NCBI GenBank assembly: GCA_016789705.1 | Contig: JAEUQR010000049.1 | Location: 1 to 35,049 of the forward strand | Reading direction: 5' to 3' | Length of the DNA: 35,049 bases | Source: Acidobacteriota bacterium | GTDB taxonomy: Bacteria > Acidobacteriota > Vicinamibacteria > Vicinamibacterales > UBA2999 | Shown: positions 14,928 to 23,011 of the stretch, piece by piece | How the letters are laid out: every line of letters begins with the position of its first letter | How positions within the stretch are numbered: position 1 is the stretch's first letter | Notes under the pieces: generated by a model | Database searches by the model: none | What the model was told of the DNA's origin: nothing | The model's input: only the letters and a program-made list of their open reading frames with translations | Program-made: the position numbers and the translations under genes

Positions 14928-17900
14928 ATGCGCCGACCGTTCTCACTCGTCCTTGCCACGGCCCTGCTGGCCGCCCTCCTCCCCGCCACGCCCGTGACGC
15001 GACTGCACGCCCAGTCCGCGGCCACGCCGCTCGTGCCCGCCGCGGCCTACCAGGGCCTGCGCTGGCGCAATGTAGGCGCCGGCCGAGGCGGCCGCGTCAC
15101 CGGACTTGCCGGGGTGCGGCAGCAGCCGCACACCTTCTACATCGGCGCCACCGGTGGCGGCGTGTGGAAGACCGACGATGCCGGCATCTCGTGGTACCCC
15201 GTCGGTGACGGTCAGATCACGACCGGCTCGATCGGATCGATCGACGTGGCGCCGTCGAGTCCGAATCACGTCTACGTCGGCACCGGGTCGGCGGCCATCC
15301 GCTCGAACGTCATCATCGGACGCGGCGTCTTCCGCAGCACCGACGCCGGCAGGAGCTTCCAGTTCGCCGGCCTGCGCGAGAGCGGCCAGATCGGCGGCAT
15401 CCGCGTGCACCCGAACAACCCCGACATCGTCTGGGCGGCGGCGCTCGGTTCGCCCTTCGGCCCCACCACGGAACGCGGCATCTTCAAGACCACCGACGGC
15501 GGCAGGACGTGGAAGAAGACGCTCTTCGTGGACAACGAACACGGCGGCCGCGACATCGAAGTCGACTGGCAGAACCCGAGCGTGCTCTATGCCGCGATGT
15601 ACAAAGGCTTCCGCAAGGGCTGGGACATCGTGAGCGGCGGCCCGGCCGACAAGGGCGGCATCTACAAGTCGACCGACGGCGGCGAGACGTGGGCGAAGCT
15701 CTCGGCGGGCCTGCCCGGGAAGCTCATCGGCAAGATCGATCTCGACATCGCGCGCAGCAACCCGAACGTGCTCTACGCGATGGTCGAAGCGCCCGGCGCC
15801 GAAGGTGGTCTCTACCGCTCGAACGACGCCGGCGCCACCTGGACGATGGTGAACAACAGCCAGCGCCTGCGCGCCCGGCCGTTCTACTTCAACTACGTGA
15901 ACGTGAACCCGAAGAACGAGAACGAAGTGTGGGTGAACGAACTCGGCCTGCACAAGTCCACCGATGGCGGCAAGACGTTCACGAGCGTCGAGACGCCGCA
16001 CGGCGACAACCACGGCATGTGGTTCAACCCCGACAATCCCGACATCATCCTGCAGGTGAACGACGGCGGCGGTAACGTGTCGCTGAACGGCGGGAAGAGC
16101 TGGTCGTCGATCCTGAACCAGCCGCACGCCGAGTACTACATGGTGGCCGTGGACGAGCAGCATCCCTACCGCCTCTACGTGCCGCAGCAGGACAACACCA
16201 CGCTCGTCCTGCCGAGCAACCCGCCGGTGTCGTGGGGCCTCGACCATCCCGCCGAGATGTGGTCGCAGGCCTCGGGCTGTGAAACCGGACAGATCTGGGC
16301 CCGCAAGGACGGTTCCGTCATCTGGGGCGCGTGCAAGGGCGAAGTGGGCCGCTTCAACGTGCTCACCGGCCAGGAGAAGCACTACTGGATCTACCCCCAG
16401 AACCGCTACGGGCAGGACCCGGACGAGATCAAGTACCGCTTCCCGCGTCAGACGGTGGTCTACCTCTCACCACACGACGACAGGATCGTCTACCAGGCGA
16501 GCCACGTCATCCACCGCTCGATCGACGAGGGCGTGACGTGGGACACGATCAGCCCGGATCTGACGGCGAAGGAACCGGAGTATCAAATCATCCCCGGCAC
16601 GCCGATCACGCGCGACATCACCGGTGAAGAGGTCTACAGCTCGATCTACGCCATGATCGAATCGCGCCTCGAGAAGGGCGTGATCATGGTGGGCGCGAAC
16701 GACGGCCCGGTCAGCATCACGCGCGACAACGGCAAGACGTGGAAGCGCGTGACGCCGCCCGACATGGGCCCCGGCGGCCGTATCCAGACGGTGGAAGACA
16801 GCCCGCACGCGCGCGGCACCTTCTACATCGCCGCCTACCGCTTCATGCGGGAGCACGATCTCAAGCCGTACATCTACAAGACCACGAACTACGGCGAGAC
16901 GTGGACGAAGCTGACCGACGGCACGAACGGCATCCCGATCGATCACCCGACGCGCGTCGTGCGGGAAGATCCGAAGCGCCAGGGCCTGCTCTACGCCGGC
17001 ACCGAGTTCGGCGCGTTCGTGTCATTCAACGACGGCAAGGCGTGGCAGCCGCTGCAGCAGAACCTGCCGGCCACGCCCGTGACCGACATCAAGGTGCATC
17101 GCAACGACGTCGTCATCAGCACGATGGGCCGCGGCCTGTGGATCATGGACGACGTGACGCCGCTGCAGCAGCTCGCGGCGATGTACGCGCCGGCGCCCGC
17201 GCCGGTCACGACGACTGCGCGCGCGGCGGCCCCGGCCGCGGCGATGCCCTCGTCGCTGCCGGCGGCATATCTCTTCCAGCCGCAGGACGCCGTGCGCAAC
17301 CGCTGGGTGCCGACGCCGCCCTCGGCGGCCGAGCCGGAATACACGATCCCCGGCCCGCACTTCGACCTCTACTTCGCGAGCGCGCCGACCGATGCGACGC
17401 TCGAGGTGAAGGATGCGAAGGGCGCCGTCATCCGCTCGTTCGCCGTCGCCGCTCCGCGTGGCGCCGGCGCTGCTCAGGAGATGCGCGGACCGTTCCGCCG
17501 CCTGGGCGGGTCGTCGGCCATCGAGGCACGCGCCGGCATGCAGCGCTTCACATGGGACATGCGCTACCCGGGTCCGTGGGCCCCGAACGCGCCGAACGGC
17601 GCGGCTGGTGGTCCGATGGCGGCGCCCGGCAAGTACACCGTGACGCTCACGGCGGGCGGCCAGAGCCAGACGAAGAGCTTCGCGCTCACGGCCGATCCGC
17701 GCGTGCTGCGCGATGGCCTCACGAACCTTGACCTCGAGGCGTCGCTCGCCTTCCAGCTCAAGGTGCGTGACGGCATCAGCGAGGCGCGCAAGCTGGCCGA
17801 TGCGGTGGGCCAGGCGATGCAGAAGGCCAACGTGCGTCCGCCGGCCGCCGCGCCCGCAGGCGTGCGGCCGATGGACCTCAAGTTCGAGCATCCGCTCCAG

Positions 17901-18092
17901 AGGGTGTGGACGATGCTGAACGACATGCCCGGCGCCTATCCGCAGCCGATGCTGCTCAGCCAGTTCAACAACGTGCAGCGCATGATCGGCCAGGCCGACC
18001 AGAAGATCGGCAAGGACGCGATGGACCGCTTCGGCGACCTGATGAAGGAACTCGCGGCGGTGCAGGCGGAGTTCAAGAAGGTCGGGGTCTAA
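14928..18092 (+). CDS. Large secreted Asp-box (sortilin/VPS10-like) beta-propeller protein
   Basis: 1054 residues. A signal peptide (MRRPFSLVLATALLAALLPATP) precedes a long propeller region at about 45-760. It carries many Asp-box motifs of the S/T-x-D-x-G-x-T-W type: STDAGRSF, TTDGGRTW, STDGGETW, SNDAGATW, STDGGKTF, SLNGGKSW, SIDEGVTW, TRDNGKTW, TTNYGETW and SFNDGKAW. The C-terminal third has a beta-sandwich-like part (LEVKDAKGAVIRSFAV, KYTVTLTAGGQSQTKSF) and a helical tail. Annotations often call these proteins glycosyl hydrolases, but Asp boxes are structural. I see no sialidase arginine triad, so enzymatic activity should not be assumed. Such proteins are expanded in Acidobacteria and are probably periplasmic or surface proteins. 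It is monocistronic: it has its own promoter-like box and a strong hairpin after it. Confidence 0.9.
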   Translation: MRRPFSLVLATALLAALLPATPVTRLHAQSAATPLVPAAAYQGLRWRNVGAGRGGRVTGLAGVRQQPHTFYIGATGGGVWKTDDAGISWYPVGDGQITTGSIGSIDVAPSSPNHVYVGTGSAAIRSNVIIGRGVFRSTDAGRSFQFAGLRESGQIGGIRVHPNNPDIVWAAALGSPFGPTTERGIFKTTDGGRTWKKTLFVDNEHGGRDIEVDWQNPSVLYAAMYKGFRKGWDIVSGGPADKGGIYKSTDGGETWAKLSAGLPGKLIGKIDLDIARSNPNVLYAMVEAPGAEGGLYRSNDAGATWTMVNNSQRLRARPFYFNYVNVNPKNENEVWVNELGLHKSTDGGKTFTSVETPHGDNHGMWFNPDNPDIILQVNDGGGNVSLNGGKSWSSILNQPHAEYYMVAVDEQHPYRLYVPQQDNTTLVLPSNPPVSWGLDHPAEMWSQASGCETGQIWARKDGSVIWGACKGEVGRFNVLTGQEKHYWIYPQNRYGQDPDEIKYRFPRQTVVYLSPHDDRIVYQASHVIHRSIDEGVTWDTISPDLTAKEPEYQIIPGTPITRDITGEEVYSSIYAMIESRLEKGVIMVGANDGPVSITRDNGKTWKRVTPPDMGPGGRIQTVEDSPHARGTFYIAAYRFMREHDLKPYIYKTTNYGETWTKLTDGTNGIPIDHPTRVVREDPKRQGLLYAGTEFGAFVSFNDGKAWQPLQQNLPATPVTDIKVHRNDVVISTMGRGLWIMDDVTPLQQLAAMYAPAPAPVTTTARAAAPAAAMPSSLPAAYLFQPQDAVRNRWVPTPPSAAEPEYTIPGPHFDLYFASAPTDATLEVKDAKGAVIRSFAVAAPRGAGAAQEMRGPFRRLGGSSAIEARAGMQRFTWDMRYPGPWAPNAPNGAAGGPMAAPGKYTVTLTAGGQSQTKSFALTADPRVLRDGLTNLDLEASLAFQLKVRDGISEARKLADAVGQAMQKANVRPPAAAPAGVRPMDLKFEHPLQRVWTMLNDMPGAYPQPMLLSQFNNVQRMIGQADQKIGKDAMDRFGDLMKELAAVQAEFKKVGV

Positions 18093-18141
18093 GGGCCAGG
18101 GCTGGGGCGCGATTCGGCCCCGTCTCGCGGCAGGCCGACAT

Positions 18142-18179
18142 ACGGGCGGGTCTGGTGGCGCGGCCACCGGCCCGCCCGT
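18142..18179 (+). terminator. Strong hairpin after the Asp-box propeller gene
   Basis: ACGGGCGGG (18142-18150) pairs perfectly with CCCGCCCGT (18171-18179). Inside it GGTGGC and GCCACC form a second stem around a GCG loop, with only a small bulge between. No T-run follows. It sits 50 nt after the propeller stop and 35 nt before the next promoter-like box, as expected for a transcript end. Confidence 0.5.
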
Positions 18180-18213
18180 CGTGTGTACGGCACTCGCCCG
18201 CGACGAATCGACG

Positions 18214-18219
18214 TACAAT
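18214..18219 (+). promoter_or_regulatory. -10-like box TACAAT of the dioxygenase-like gene
   Basis: TACAAT ends 9 nt before ATG 18229 and there is no Shine-Dalgarno between them. The transcript would start within a few bases of the ATG, which suggests leaderless translation. Confidence 0.45.
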
Positions 18220-18228
18220 TTCGCCTGC

Positions 18229-19059
18229 ATGTCCACGCGTCAGCTCACGCTCGACTACGACGGCGAGCAGGTCACCTTCACCGTCGAAGGCGCCGTCACA
18301 CGCGGCGCCGACGCTACGCTGCTCGATGGCGACGACAACCTGATTGCGGGCCGGCCCTGGGCCGAGGCCGGGTTCGTCGTGGCGCCGTTCCTCGCCCCTG
18401 ACGAGTACCGCCGGCTCGCCGAAGGCGTCCGCCTGACGCTCCGGGCGCGCATCGCCGCCGCCGGCATCGACGTCCCGGCGGACTTCGCGCTGGAGCGGTA
18501 TCACGAGGTCGTGGCCACCGACGAGGCGCACGCCGCCGTGAGCGCGCGCGGCCCGTGGTGCCATCCGGTGGGCGATCTGGGCGTGCCCGTCGAGGCCATC
18601 AGCCAGCGGGTCAGCGAGATCCTCGGTGTGCGCGTCTCGACCACGCCACCGCACGCGGAGTTCCCCGAACACTTCTGCTACCGCGTCGTCAGGCCGCGCA
18701 GCCGCGACAACAACCCGCCGCACCGCGACGTCTGGCTCGACCGGCTGCGTCATGCGGTGAACATCTACGTGCCGTTTGCCGGCAGCACGCCGCGCTCGTC
18801 GCTGCCGCTCGTGCGGGGCTCGCACCGCTGGAAGGAATCCGAGATCGAACGCACGGCCGAGGGCGCGCGCGTGAACGGCATGACTTTCACGGTGCCGTCG
18901 GTCGTCGGCGCGGCCCACCCGCTGGTGCTCGAGCGCCCCAATCCCGGGCTGAACGAGGTGCTGGTGTTCTCGCCGTATCTCATTCACGGCGGCGCCTTCA
19001 ACCAGCAGACCGACCGCACGCGGGTGTCGCTCGAAATGCGCTTCTGGCGCCTCCGCTGA
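18229..19059 (+). CDS. Phytanoyl-CoA dioxygenase (PhyH)-like Fe(II)/2-oxoglutarate oxygenase
   Basis: 276 residues. The iron-binding facial triad is visible as H165-x-D167 in [10 protein letters not shown] and H253 in [11 protein letters not shown]265 in [11 protein letters not shown] is the likely 2-oxoglutarate carboxylate ligand. [12 protein letters not shown] is the usual double-stranded-helix strand before the lid. PhyH-like enzymes hydroxylate fatty acyl-CoAs, amino acids such as proline or ectoine, or natural products; this substrate is unknown. The start 18229 is preferred to the in-frame GTG at 18181 because a -10-like box lies between them. The last two sense codons and the stop codon are part of the hairpin at the junction with the serine dehydratase gene. 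Confidence 0.85.
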   Translation: MSTRQLTLDYDGEQVTFTVEGAVTRGADATLLDGDDNLIAGRPWAEAGFVVAPFLAPDEYRRLAEGVRLTLRARIAAAGIDVPADFALERYHEVVATDEAHAAVSARGPWCHPVGDLGVPVEAISQRVSEILGVRVSTTPPHAEFPEHFCYRVVRPRSRDNNPPHRDVWLDRLRHAVNIYVPFAGSTPRSSLPLVRGSHRWKESEIERTAEGARVNGMTFTVPSVVGAAHPLVLERPNPGLNEVLVFSPYLIHGGAFNQQTDRTRVSLEMRFWRLR

Positions 19060-19070
19060 GGCGGAGTTTT
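19051..19070 (+). terminator. Hairpin with T-run over the stop codon and the sdaA Shine-Dalgarno
   Basis: CTCCGC (19051-19056), loop TGAG, GCGGAG (19061-19066), then TTTT (19067-19070). The loop contains the stop codon of the dioxygenase-like gene, and the right arm contains the GGAG (19063-19066) that should start sdaA translation. Folding would both resemble an intrinsic terminator and hide the ribosome site; a ribosome reaching the stop codon would keep it open. Confidence 0.5.
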
Positions 19071-19072
19071 CC

Positions 19073-20461
19073 ATGGCTGTCAGCGCGTTCGACCTCTTCA
19101 AGATCGGCATCGGGCCGTCCAGTTCTCACACCGTGGGCCCCATGCGCGCGGCCCGGCTCTTCGCCGGGCGCCTGGCGTCCACCCATCAGCTCGCCGCGAC
19201 CCACCGCATCCACACCGAGCTCTACGGCTCGCTCGGCGCCACCGGCAAGGGTCACGGCAGTGACACGGCCGTGCTGCTGGGCCTCTCGGGGCACGAGCCT
19301 GACAGCGTCGACGTGGACCAGGTGCCGGCGTACCTCTCGCGCATCCACGGCGAACGCCGCCTGCAGGTGCTGGGCCGCCACGACATCGGCTTCGACGCCA
19401 CGGCCGACCTCGTCTTCAACAAACGCGAGAGCCTGCCGTTGCACGCCAACGGCCTGCGCTTCATCGCCTTCGACGCCGCCGGCGCCGAAGTGGCGAACCG
19501 CGTCTACTACTCGGTGGGCGGCGGCTTCGTCGTGAGCGACGAGGTGGCGGCCGACGGCACCGCGCAGAAGCGCATCGCGCCGGACGCGACAGTGCTGCCC
19601 TATCCCTTCCGCACGGGCGACGAACTGCTCGAGCAGTGCGAACGTCAGGGCTGGTCGATTGCGGAGGTGATGCGCGGTAACGAGCGGCACTGGCGCACCG
19701 ATGCGGACATCGACGCCGGGCTGCTCAGGATCTGGCAGGTGATGCAGGCCTGCGTCGAGCGCGGCTGCGCCACCGACGGCGTGCTGCCGGGCGCCTTCAA
19801 GGTGAAACGCCGCGCCGCCGGGCTCCAGCGGCAGCTGGCCGCCGCCGCGGCCGGCCCGGCCGATCCGCTGCTCGTCCTCGACTGGGTCAACCTCTACGCG
19901 CTCGCCGTGAACGAAGAGAACGCGGCCGGCGGCCGCGTGGTGACGGCGCCGACGAACGGCGCGGCCGGCATCGTGCCGGCCGTGCTGCACTACTACACGC
20001 GCTTCGTGCCGGGCGCCACCGACGCCGGCGTCATCGACTTCCTGCTCACGGCGGCGGCCATCGGCATCCTCTACAAGGAGAACGCGTCGATCTCGGGCGC
20101 CGAAGTGGGCTGTCAGGGCGAAGTGGGCGTGGCCTGCTCGATGGCCGCCGGCGCCCTCTGCGGCGTGCTCGGCGGCACCCCGGCCCAGGTCGAGAACGCG
20201 GCCGAAATCGGCATGGAACACCACCTCGGGCTCACCTGCGATCCGGTGGGCGGGCTCGTGCAGATCCCCTGCATCGAGCGCAACGCCATCGCCTCGGTGA
20301 AGGCCATCAACGCGGCGCGGATGGCGCTGCGCGGCGACGGCACCCACTTCGTGTCGCTCGATCAGGTGATCAAGACCATGCGCGAGACCGGCGCCGACAT
20401 GAAGACGAAATACAAGGAGACGTCGCGCGGCGGCCTCGCGGTGAACGTCATCGAGTGTTAG
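19073..20461 (+). CDS. sdaA: L-serine dehydratase, single-chain iron-sulfur type
   Basis: 462 residues, the usual length of the fused alpha/beta form. It converts L-serine to pyruvate and ammonia with a [4Fe-4S] cluster. The N-terminus [19 protein letters not shown] carries the SSSH motif (16-19). The catalytic domain shows [18 protein letters not shown] text ([19 protein letters not shown]), [19 protein letters not shown] and [22 protein letters not shown], which contain the cluster cysteines. The start has GGAG 6 nt upstream. The dioxygenase-like gene ends 13 bp before it. Its 3' end overlaps the opposing phosphoesterase gene by 14 bp. Translation may be affected by the hairpin at the junction. 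Confidence 0.96.
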   Translation: MAVSAFDLFKIGIGPSSSHTVGPMRAARLFAGRLASTHQLAATHRIHTELYGSLGATGKGHGSDTAVLLGLSGHEPDSVDVDQVPAYLSRIHGERRLQVLGRHDIGFDATADLVFNKRESLPLHANGLRFIAFDAAGAEVANRVYYSVGGGFVVSDEVAADGTAQKRIAPDATVLPYPFRTGDELLEQCERQGWSIAEVMRGNERHWRTDADIDAGLLRIWQVMQACVERGCATDGVLPGAFKVKRRAAGLQRQLAAAAAGPADPLLVLDWVNLYALAVNEENAAGGRVVTAPTNGAAGIVPAVLHYYTRFVPGATDAGVIDFLLTAAAIGILYKENASISGAEVGCQGEVGVACSMAAGALCGVLGGTPAQVENAAEIGMEHHLGLTCDPVGGLVQIPCIERNAIASVKAINAARMALRGDGTHFVSLDQVIKTMRETGADMKTKYKETSRGGLAVNVIEC

Positions 20462-22352
20462 CCGCCGCGCCGACACGGATCGGCGGCTCGATGAGATCGA
20501 CGGCGAGCGGCGTCTCGGGCACGAGGCGCGACATCGTGCGGTCGCCCTCGGCGCGGTCACGCCAGCGCCTCGGCACTCGTTCGATCTTCACCGGCCAGAT
20601 CGTCAGGCGGCCGTCCGTGCCGACGTGCAGCCGGAGGAAGTGCTTGTAGTCTTCGATGCGCAGGCCGCTGAAGGCTTCTTCGCTGTGGCGGCCGAACACG
20701 TTCACCGACACGAGCAGATAGAGGCCCATGATGACCGAGCCGGCCAGCCAGCCGCCGGCGAACGTGCCGGCGCCGGCGAGCGCGGCGCGCACGACGCCAC
20801 TCGCGTGCAGCCACCGTCCAGCCAGGTCGAGGGCGCCCCAGCCCAGGTAGAACATCGCCGTGAAGTGCGCCACCGAGTGCAGCAGGCCGCCGAGCACCCG
20901 GTAGATGCGGCTGTGGGTATCGGTGAACGCGAGGAACGCCATGACGATGCCGCCGCACCAGAGGGCGAGGCCGGGGTGGGTGCTGAAGGCATCCACCGTC
21001 ACGCGCAGCGCCTGCCACGGACTCGTGGGCGCGGCCCCGGCCGCCGCGGCGCCGACGAGCCACGCCGTCATCAGATAGACGGTGGCCGGCACGACGCCGA
21101 ATCGCGGGTTCTTCAACGGAAACAGCAGGTTGCCCCAGGCCAGCCGCGACGACTGCGCGGTGGAAGGATAAGTGCTGCGCACCTCGAAGGCGCGCGGCGC
21201 CACGTCCTCGGCAATCGGCTCCTCGCGCAGCACCGAGAAATCGTCTTCGTGTGTGGGATGCAGGAAGGCGCCGCCGCCCCCGGCCGTGATCTTCTGCACG
21301 GGCTCGGCCGCGCCAGCCGACTCGCGTGTCTCTTCGTGGCGCCGGTAGTGGTGCAGGTCCCCCGTGAGATAGACCTTCACGTCGATGCCGCGCTTCGCGA
21401 AGACCTCCTCGCGCAGGAAGATGAGGTCCGTCTCGTCGAAGACGCGGCCCATGTTGCGGTACTTCTGCGCGTAGACCCAGACCGGCAGCGACAGGCACAG
21501 GATCACCTTGTCGCCCGGCTGCATGTGGCGCTCGGCGATCTCGCGGAAGTGCTCCATCTGCGGCACGTCGAGGTCGCTCTGGAGCTGGCCGTCGCTCGCC
21601 ACCAGCCACCAGCGGTGCGGCAGCTTCAGCACGAAGTAGCTGCGCCGCTGCCGCGTCCACCAGCCGGCGAGGCGCCGGCCGCCGATGTCGGAACAGAAGA
21701 GGCGGGTGAAGGCCGAGAGGCCGTCGTACCAGTCGTGATTGCCGGGCACAGCGTAGACATGGGGCCGCTCGGCCGGCTCGTCGTCCCCGAACGCGGCGGT
21801 GAAGGGCGCGACCAGACGGCGCTGGTACTCTTCGCGACTCGGCGTCGGGTAGACCTCGTCGCCGCCGAAGACGAGTACGTCACCGCGCGGCAGGTCGTGG
21901 GCGTCGGTGCCGTCGTAGACACGCAGCGCACGCTGCGCGGCCGCGTAGGCCACGGCGTAGGTCGAGTTCCAGCCGTCGCCGGTGTCGCAGATGAAGTCGA
22001 GCCACAGCTCGTCACGCGGGTGCGCCTTGTCTGGCTGCGGGCCGCGCGCGCCGTCGCGGTAGTGGATGCTGTGGTCGTAGTACTCCTGCCGCCGCGACGC
22101 CAGGGCCTGCACGATCCGGCGATCGCTCTGCTCGCCGACAACGAGCGAGACCAGGCTCTTGACCCCGGTCGCGAGAAGCTGGCCGGGATCGAACCAGCCC
22201 ACCATCGGCATGCGCGCGTCCGGGCCGGGCCGTCCGCGCAGCCACAACGGGAAGAAGACGGGGCTCGCGGCGATGCGCCGCGCGATCGGCACCGCCACGT
22301 CGGGCACGGGCGGCGGCGTGCTCGGCTCCGGCGCGGACTCAGGCGCCGCCAT
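20448..22352 (-). CDS. Membrane-anchored calcineurin-like metallophosphoesterase
   Basis: 634 residues. The N-terminal two thirds hold phosphoesterase motifs: FGGDEVYP (162-169), GNHDWYDG (204-211) and LTGDLHHY (329-336). The first motif reads DTGDGW (123-128) instead of the common D-x-H, so metal site 1 may be built differently or be altered. The last third has about four or five hydrophobic helices (roughly 419-442, 461-477, 490-512, 520-553) followed by a short basic, probably cytoplasmic tail. The substrate could be a nucleotide, phospholipid or phosphoprotein; nothing seen decides this. The start at 22352 has GAGG 6 nt upstream and overlaps the nucleotidyltransferase gene by 14 bp, so translation is likely coupled. 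The 3' end overlaps sdaA tail to tail. Confidence 0.85.
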   Translation of the reverse strand: MAAPESAPEPSTPPPVPDVAVPIARRIAASPVFFPLWLRGRPGPDARMPMVGWFDPGQLLATGVKSLVSLVVGEQSDRRIVQALASRRQEYYDHSIHYRDGARGPQPDKAHPRDELWLDFICDTGDGWNSTYAVAYAAAQRALRVYDGTDAHDLPRGDVLVFGGDEVYPTPSREEYQRRLVAPFTAAFGDDEPAERPHVYAVPGNHDWYDGLSAFTRLFCSDIGGRRLAGWWTRQRRSYFVLKLPHRWWLVASDGQLQSDLDVPQMEHFREIAERHMQPGDKVILCLSLPVWVYAQKYRNMGRVFDETDLIFLREEVFAKRGIDVKVYLTGDLHHYRRHEETRESAGAAEPVQKITAGGGGAFLHPTHEDDFSVLREEPIAEDVAPRAFEVRSTYPSTAQSSRLAWGNLLFPLKNPRFGVVPATVYLMTAWLVGAAAAGAAPTSPWQALRVTVDAFSTHPGLALWCGGIVMAFLAFTDTHSRIYRVLGGLLHSVAHFTAMFYLGWGALDLAGRWLHASGVVRAALAGAGTFAGGWLAGSVIMGLYLLVSVNVFGRHSEEAFSGLRIEDYKHFLRLHVGTDGRLTIWPVKIERVPRRWRDRAEGDRTMSRLVPETPLAVDLIEPPIRVGAAANTR

Positions 22353-22782
22353 CAAGCGCCTCGATATCGCCGAGGTCCTTCGCGCGTCCGGTCGCCCGCT
22401 TGTTCCTGATGAACGCGTCGCGGCCGATGACGCTGACCGCGACATCGCCGAACGTGGCAGTGACGCGGTCCGGCCACGCCTCGTCAAAAGTGAGTCCGCT
22501 CAGGGCGGTCAGCACATCGATGCGCCCGGGCGGCAATCCCATCTGGAACACGATGCCTGGACGCGAAAAATCCGCAGTGCTCACATCGTGCAGCGGCGCA
22601 CCGAATTCGACGAGGGCCTGCATGACCTTCGACGCGTTGCCGGGAGTGGCGTCGACCCAGACATCAAGGTCGCCGGTCGCCCGCGGCCGTCCATGCACCG
22701 CCAGCGCGTAGGCGCCGACGACCAGAAACCGGACGTCATGCGCGCACAACGCGCGCAACAGATCGACAAAGTCCTGATTCAT
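22339..22782 (-). CDS. Nucleotidyltransferase-fold protein (DUF6036/MNT-like)
   Basis: 147 residues. The signature VVGAYALAVHGRPRATGDLD, continuing as VWVD, is the G-G/A-x-x-D-x-D core of the pol-beta/MNT superfamily, with D38 and D40 as metal ligands. A third carboxylate is probably D89 in GRIDVLTAL. The C-terminus FIRNKRATGRAKDLGDIEAL matches the K-x-x-x-R-x-K-D-x-x-D pattern of this family. Relatives include nucleotidyltransferase toxins or antitoxins (AbiEii-like, MNT of HEPN/MNT pairs) and lone proteins of unknown role. A small gene precedes and overlaps it by 47 bp, and the phosphoesterase gene overlaps its 3' end by 14 bp. No HEPN partner is seen, so a toxin-antitoxin role is open. Confidence 0.85.
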   Translation of the reverse strand: MNQDFVDLLRALCAHDVRFLVVGAYALAVHGRPRATGDLDVWVDATPGNASKVMQALVEFGAPLHDVSTADFSRPGIVFQMGLPPGRIDVLTALSGLTFDEAWPDRVTATFGDVAVSVIGRDAFIRNKRATGRAKDLGDIEALDGGA

Positions 22783-23011
22783 CCGGATACTCGCCGCGAA
22801 GGCGCCACTGCTCTTCGCTGAGACGCCACGCCTGGCGCACACGCACGTCGACCGGAAGAGCCCGCCAGTAGGCGGCGTCTGCGCGATCGTGCTCAGCGAG
22901 CGACGCAAACGTCGTCACCGTCATGCGCCTGGTTCGGCCTGACGTGGCAGTCACGGCACCATTATCCTGCGGATTGCCACGGCCGTGCCCAGACGCCGGC
23001 GTCTCGCTCAT
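22736..23011 (-). CDS. Small protein paired with the nucleotidyltransferase gene
   Basis: 91 residues from ATG 23011, which overlaps the amidohydrolase stop as ATGA. Alternatively it has 62 residues from ATG 22924 (MTVTTFASLAEHDRADAAYW), which has a GATAAT box 36 nt upstream. The conserved-looking part is the last 55 residues, with ADAAYWRALPVDVRVRQAWRL and SEEQWRLRGEY. From memory, small proteins of this D/A-D-x-x-Y-W-x-x-L-P/T type often stand just before nucleotidyltransferase-fold genes in other bacteria. That suggests a functional pair, but the role is not known. The long 5' part from 23011 is low in complexity and hydrophilic and may not be translated. It overlaps the next gene by 47 bp. 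Confidence 0.65.
   Translation of the reverse strand: MSETPASGHGRGNPQDNGAVTATSGRTRRMTVTTFASLAEHDRADAAYWRALPVDVRVRQAWRLSEEQWRLRGEYPDESGLCRSVARVVRA
22961..22966 (-). promoter_or_regulatory. -10-like box GATAAT before the small gene
   Basis: GATAAT on the minus strand lies 36 nt before ATG 22924. It supports an internal start of transcription for the small-protein/nucleotidyltransferase/phosphoesterase genes. No clear -35 box. Confidence 0.35.

Noticed and set aside
14928..18092. Calling the Asp-box protein a sialidase or glycosyl hydrolase
   Set aside because: Asp boxes are structural, and the sialidase arginine triad and catalytic residues are not seen.
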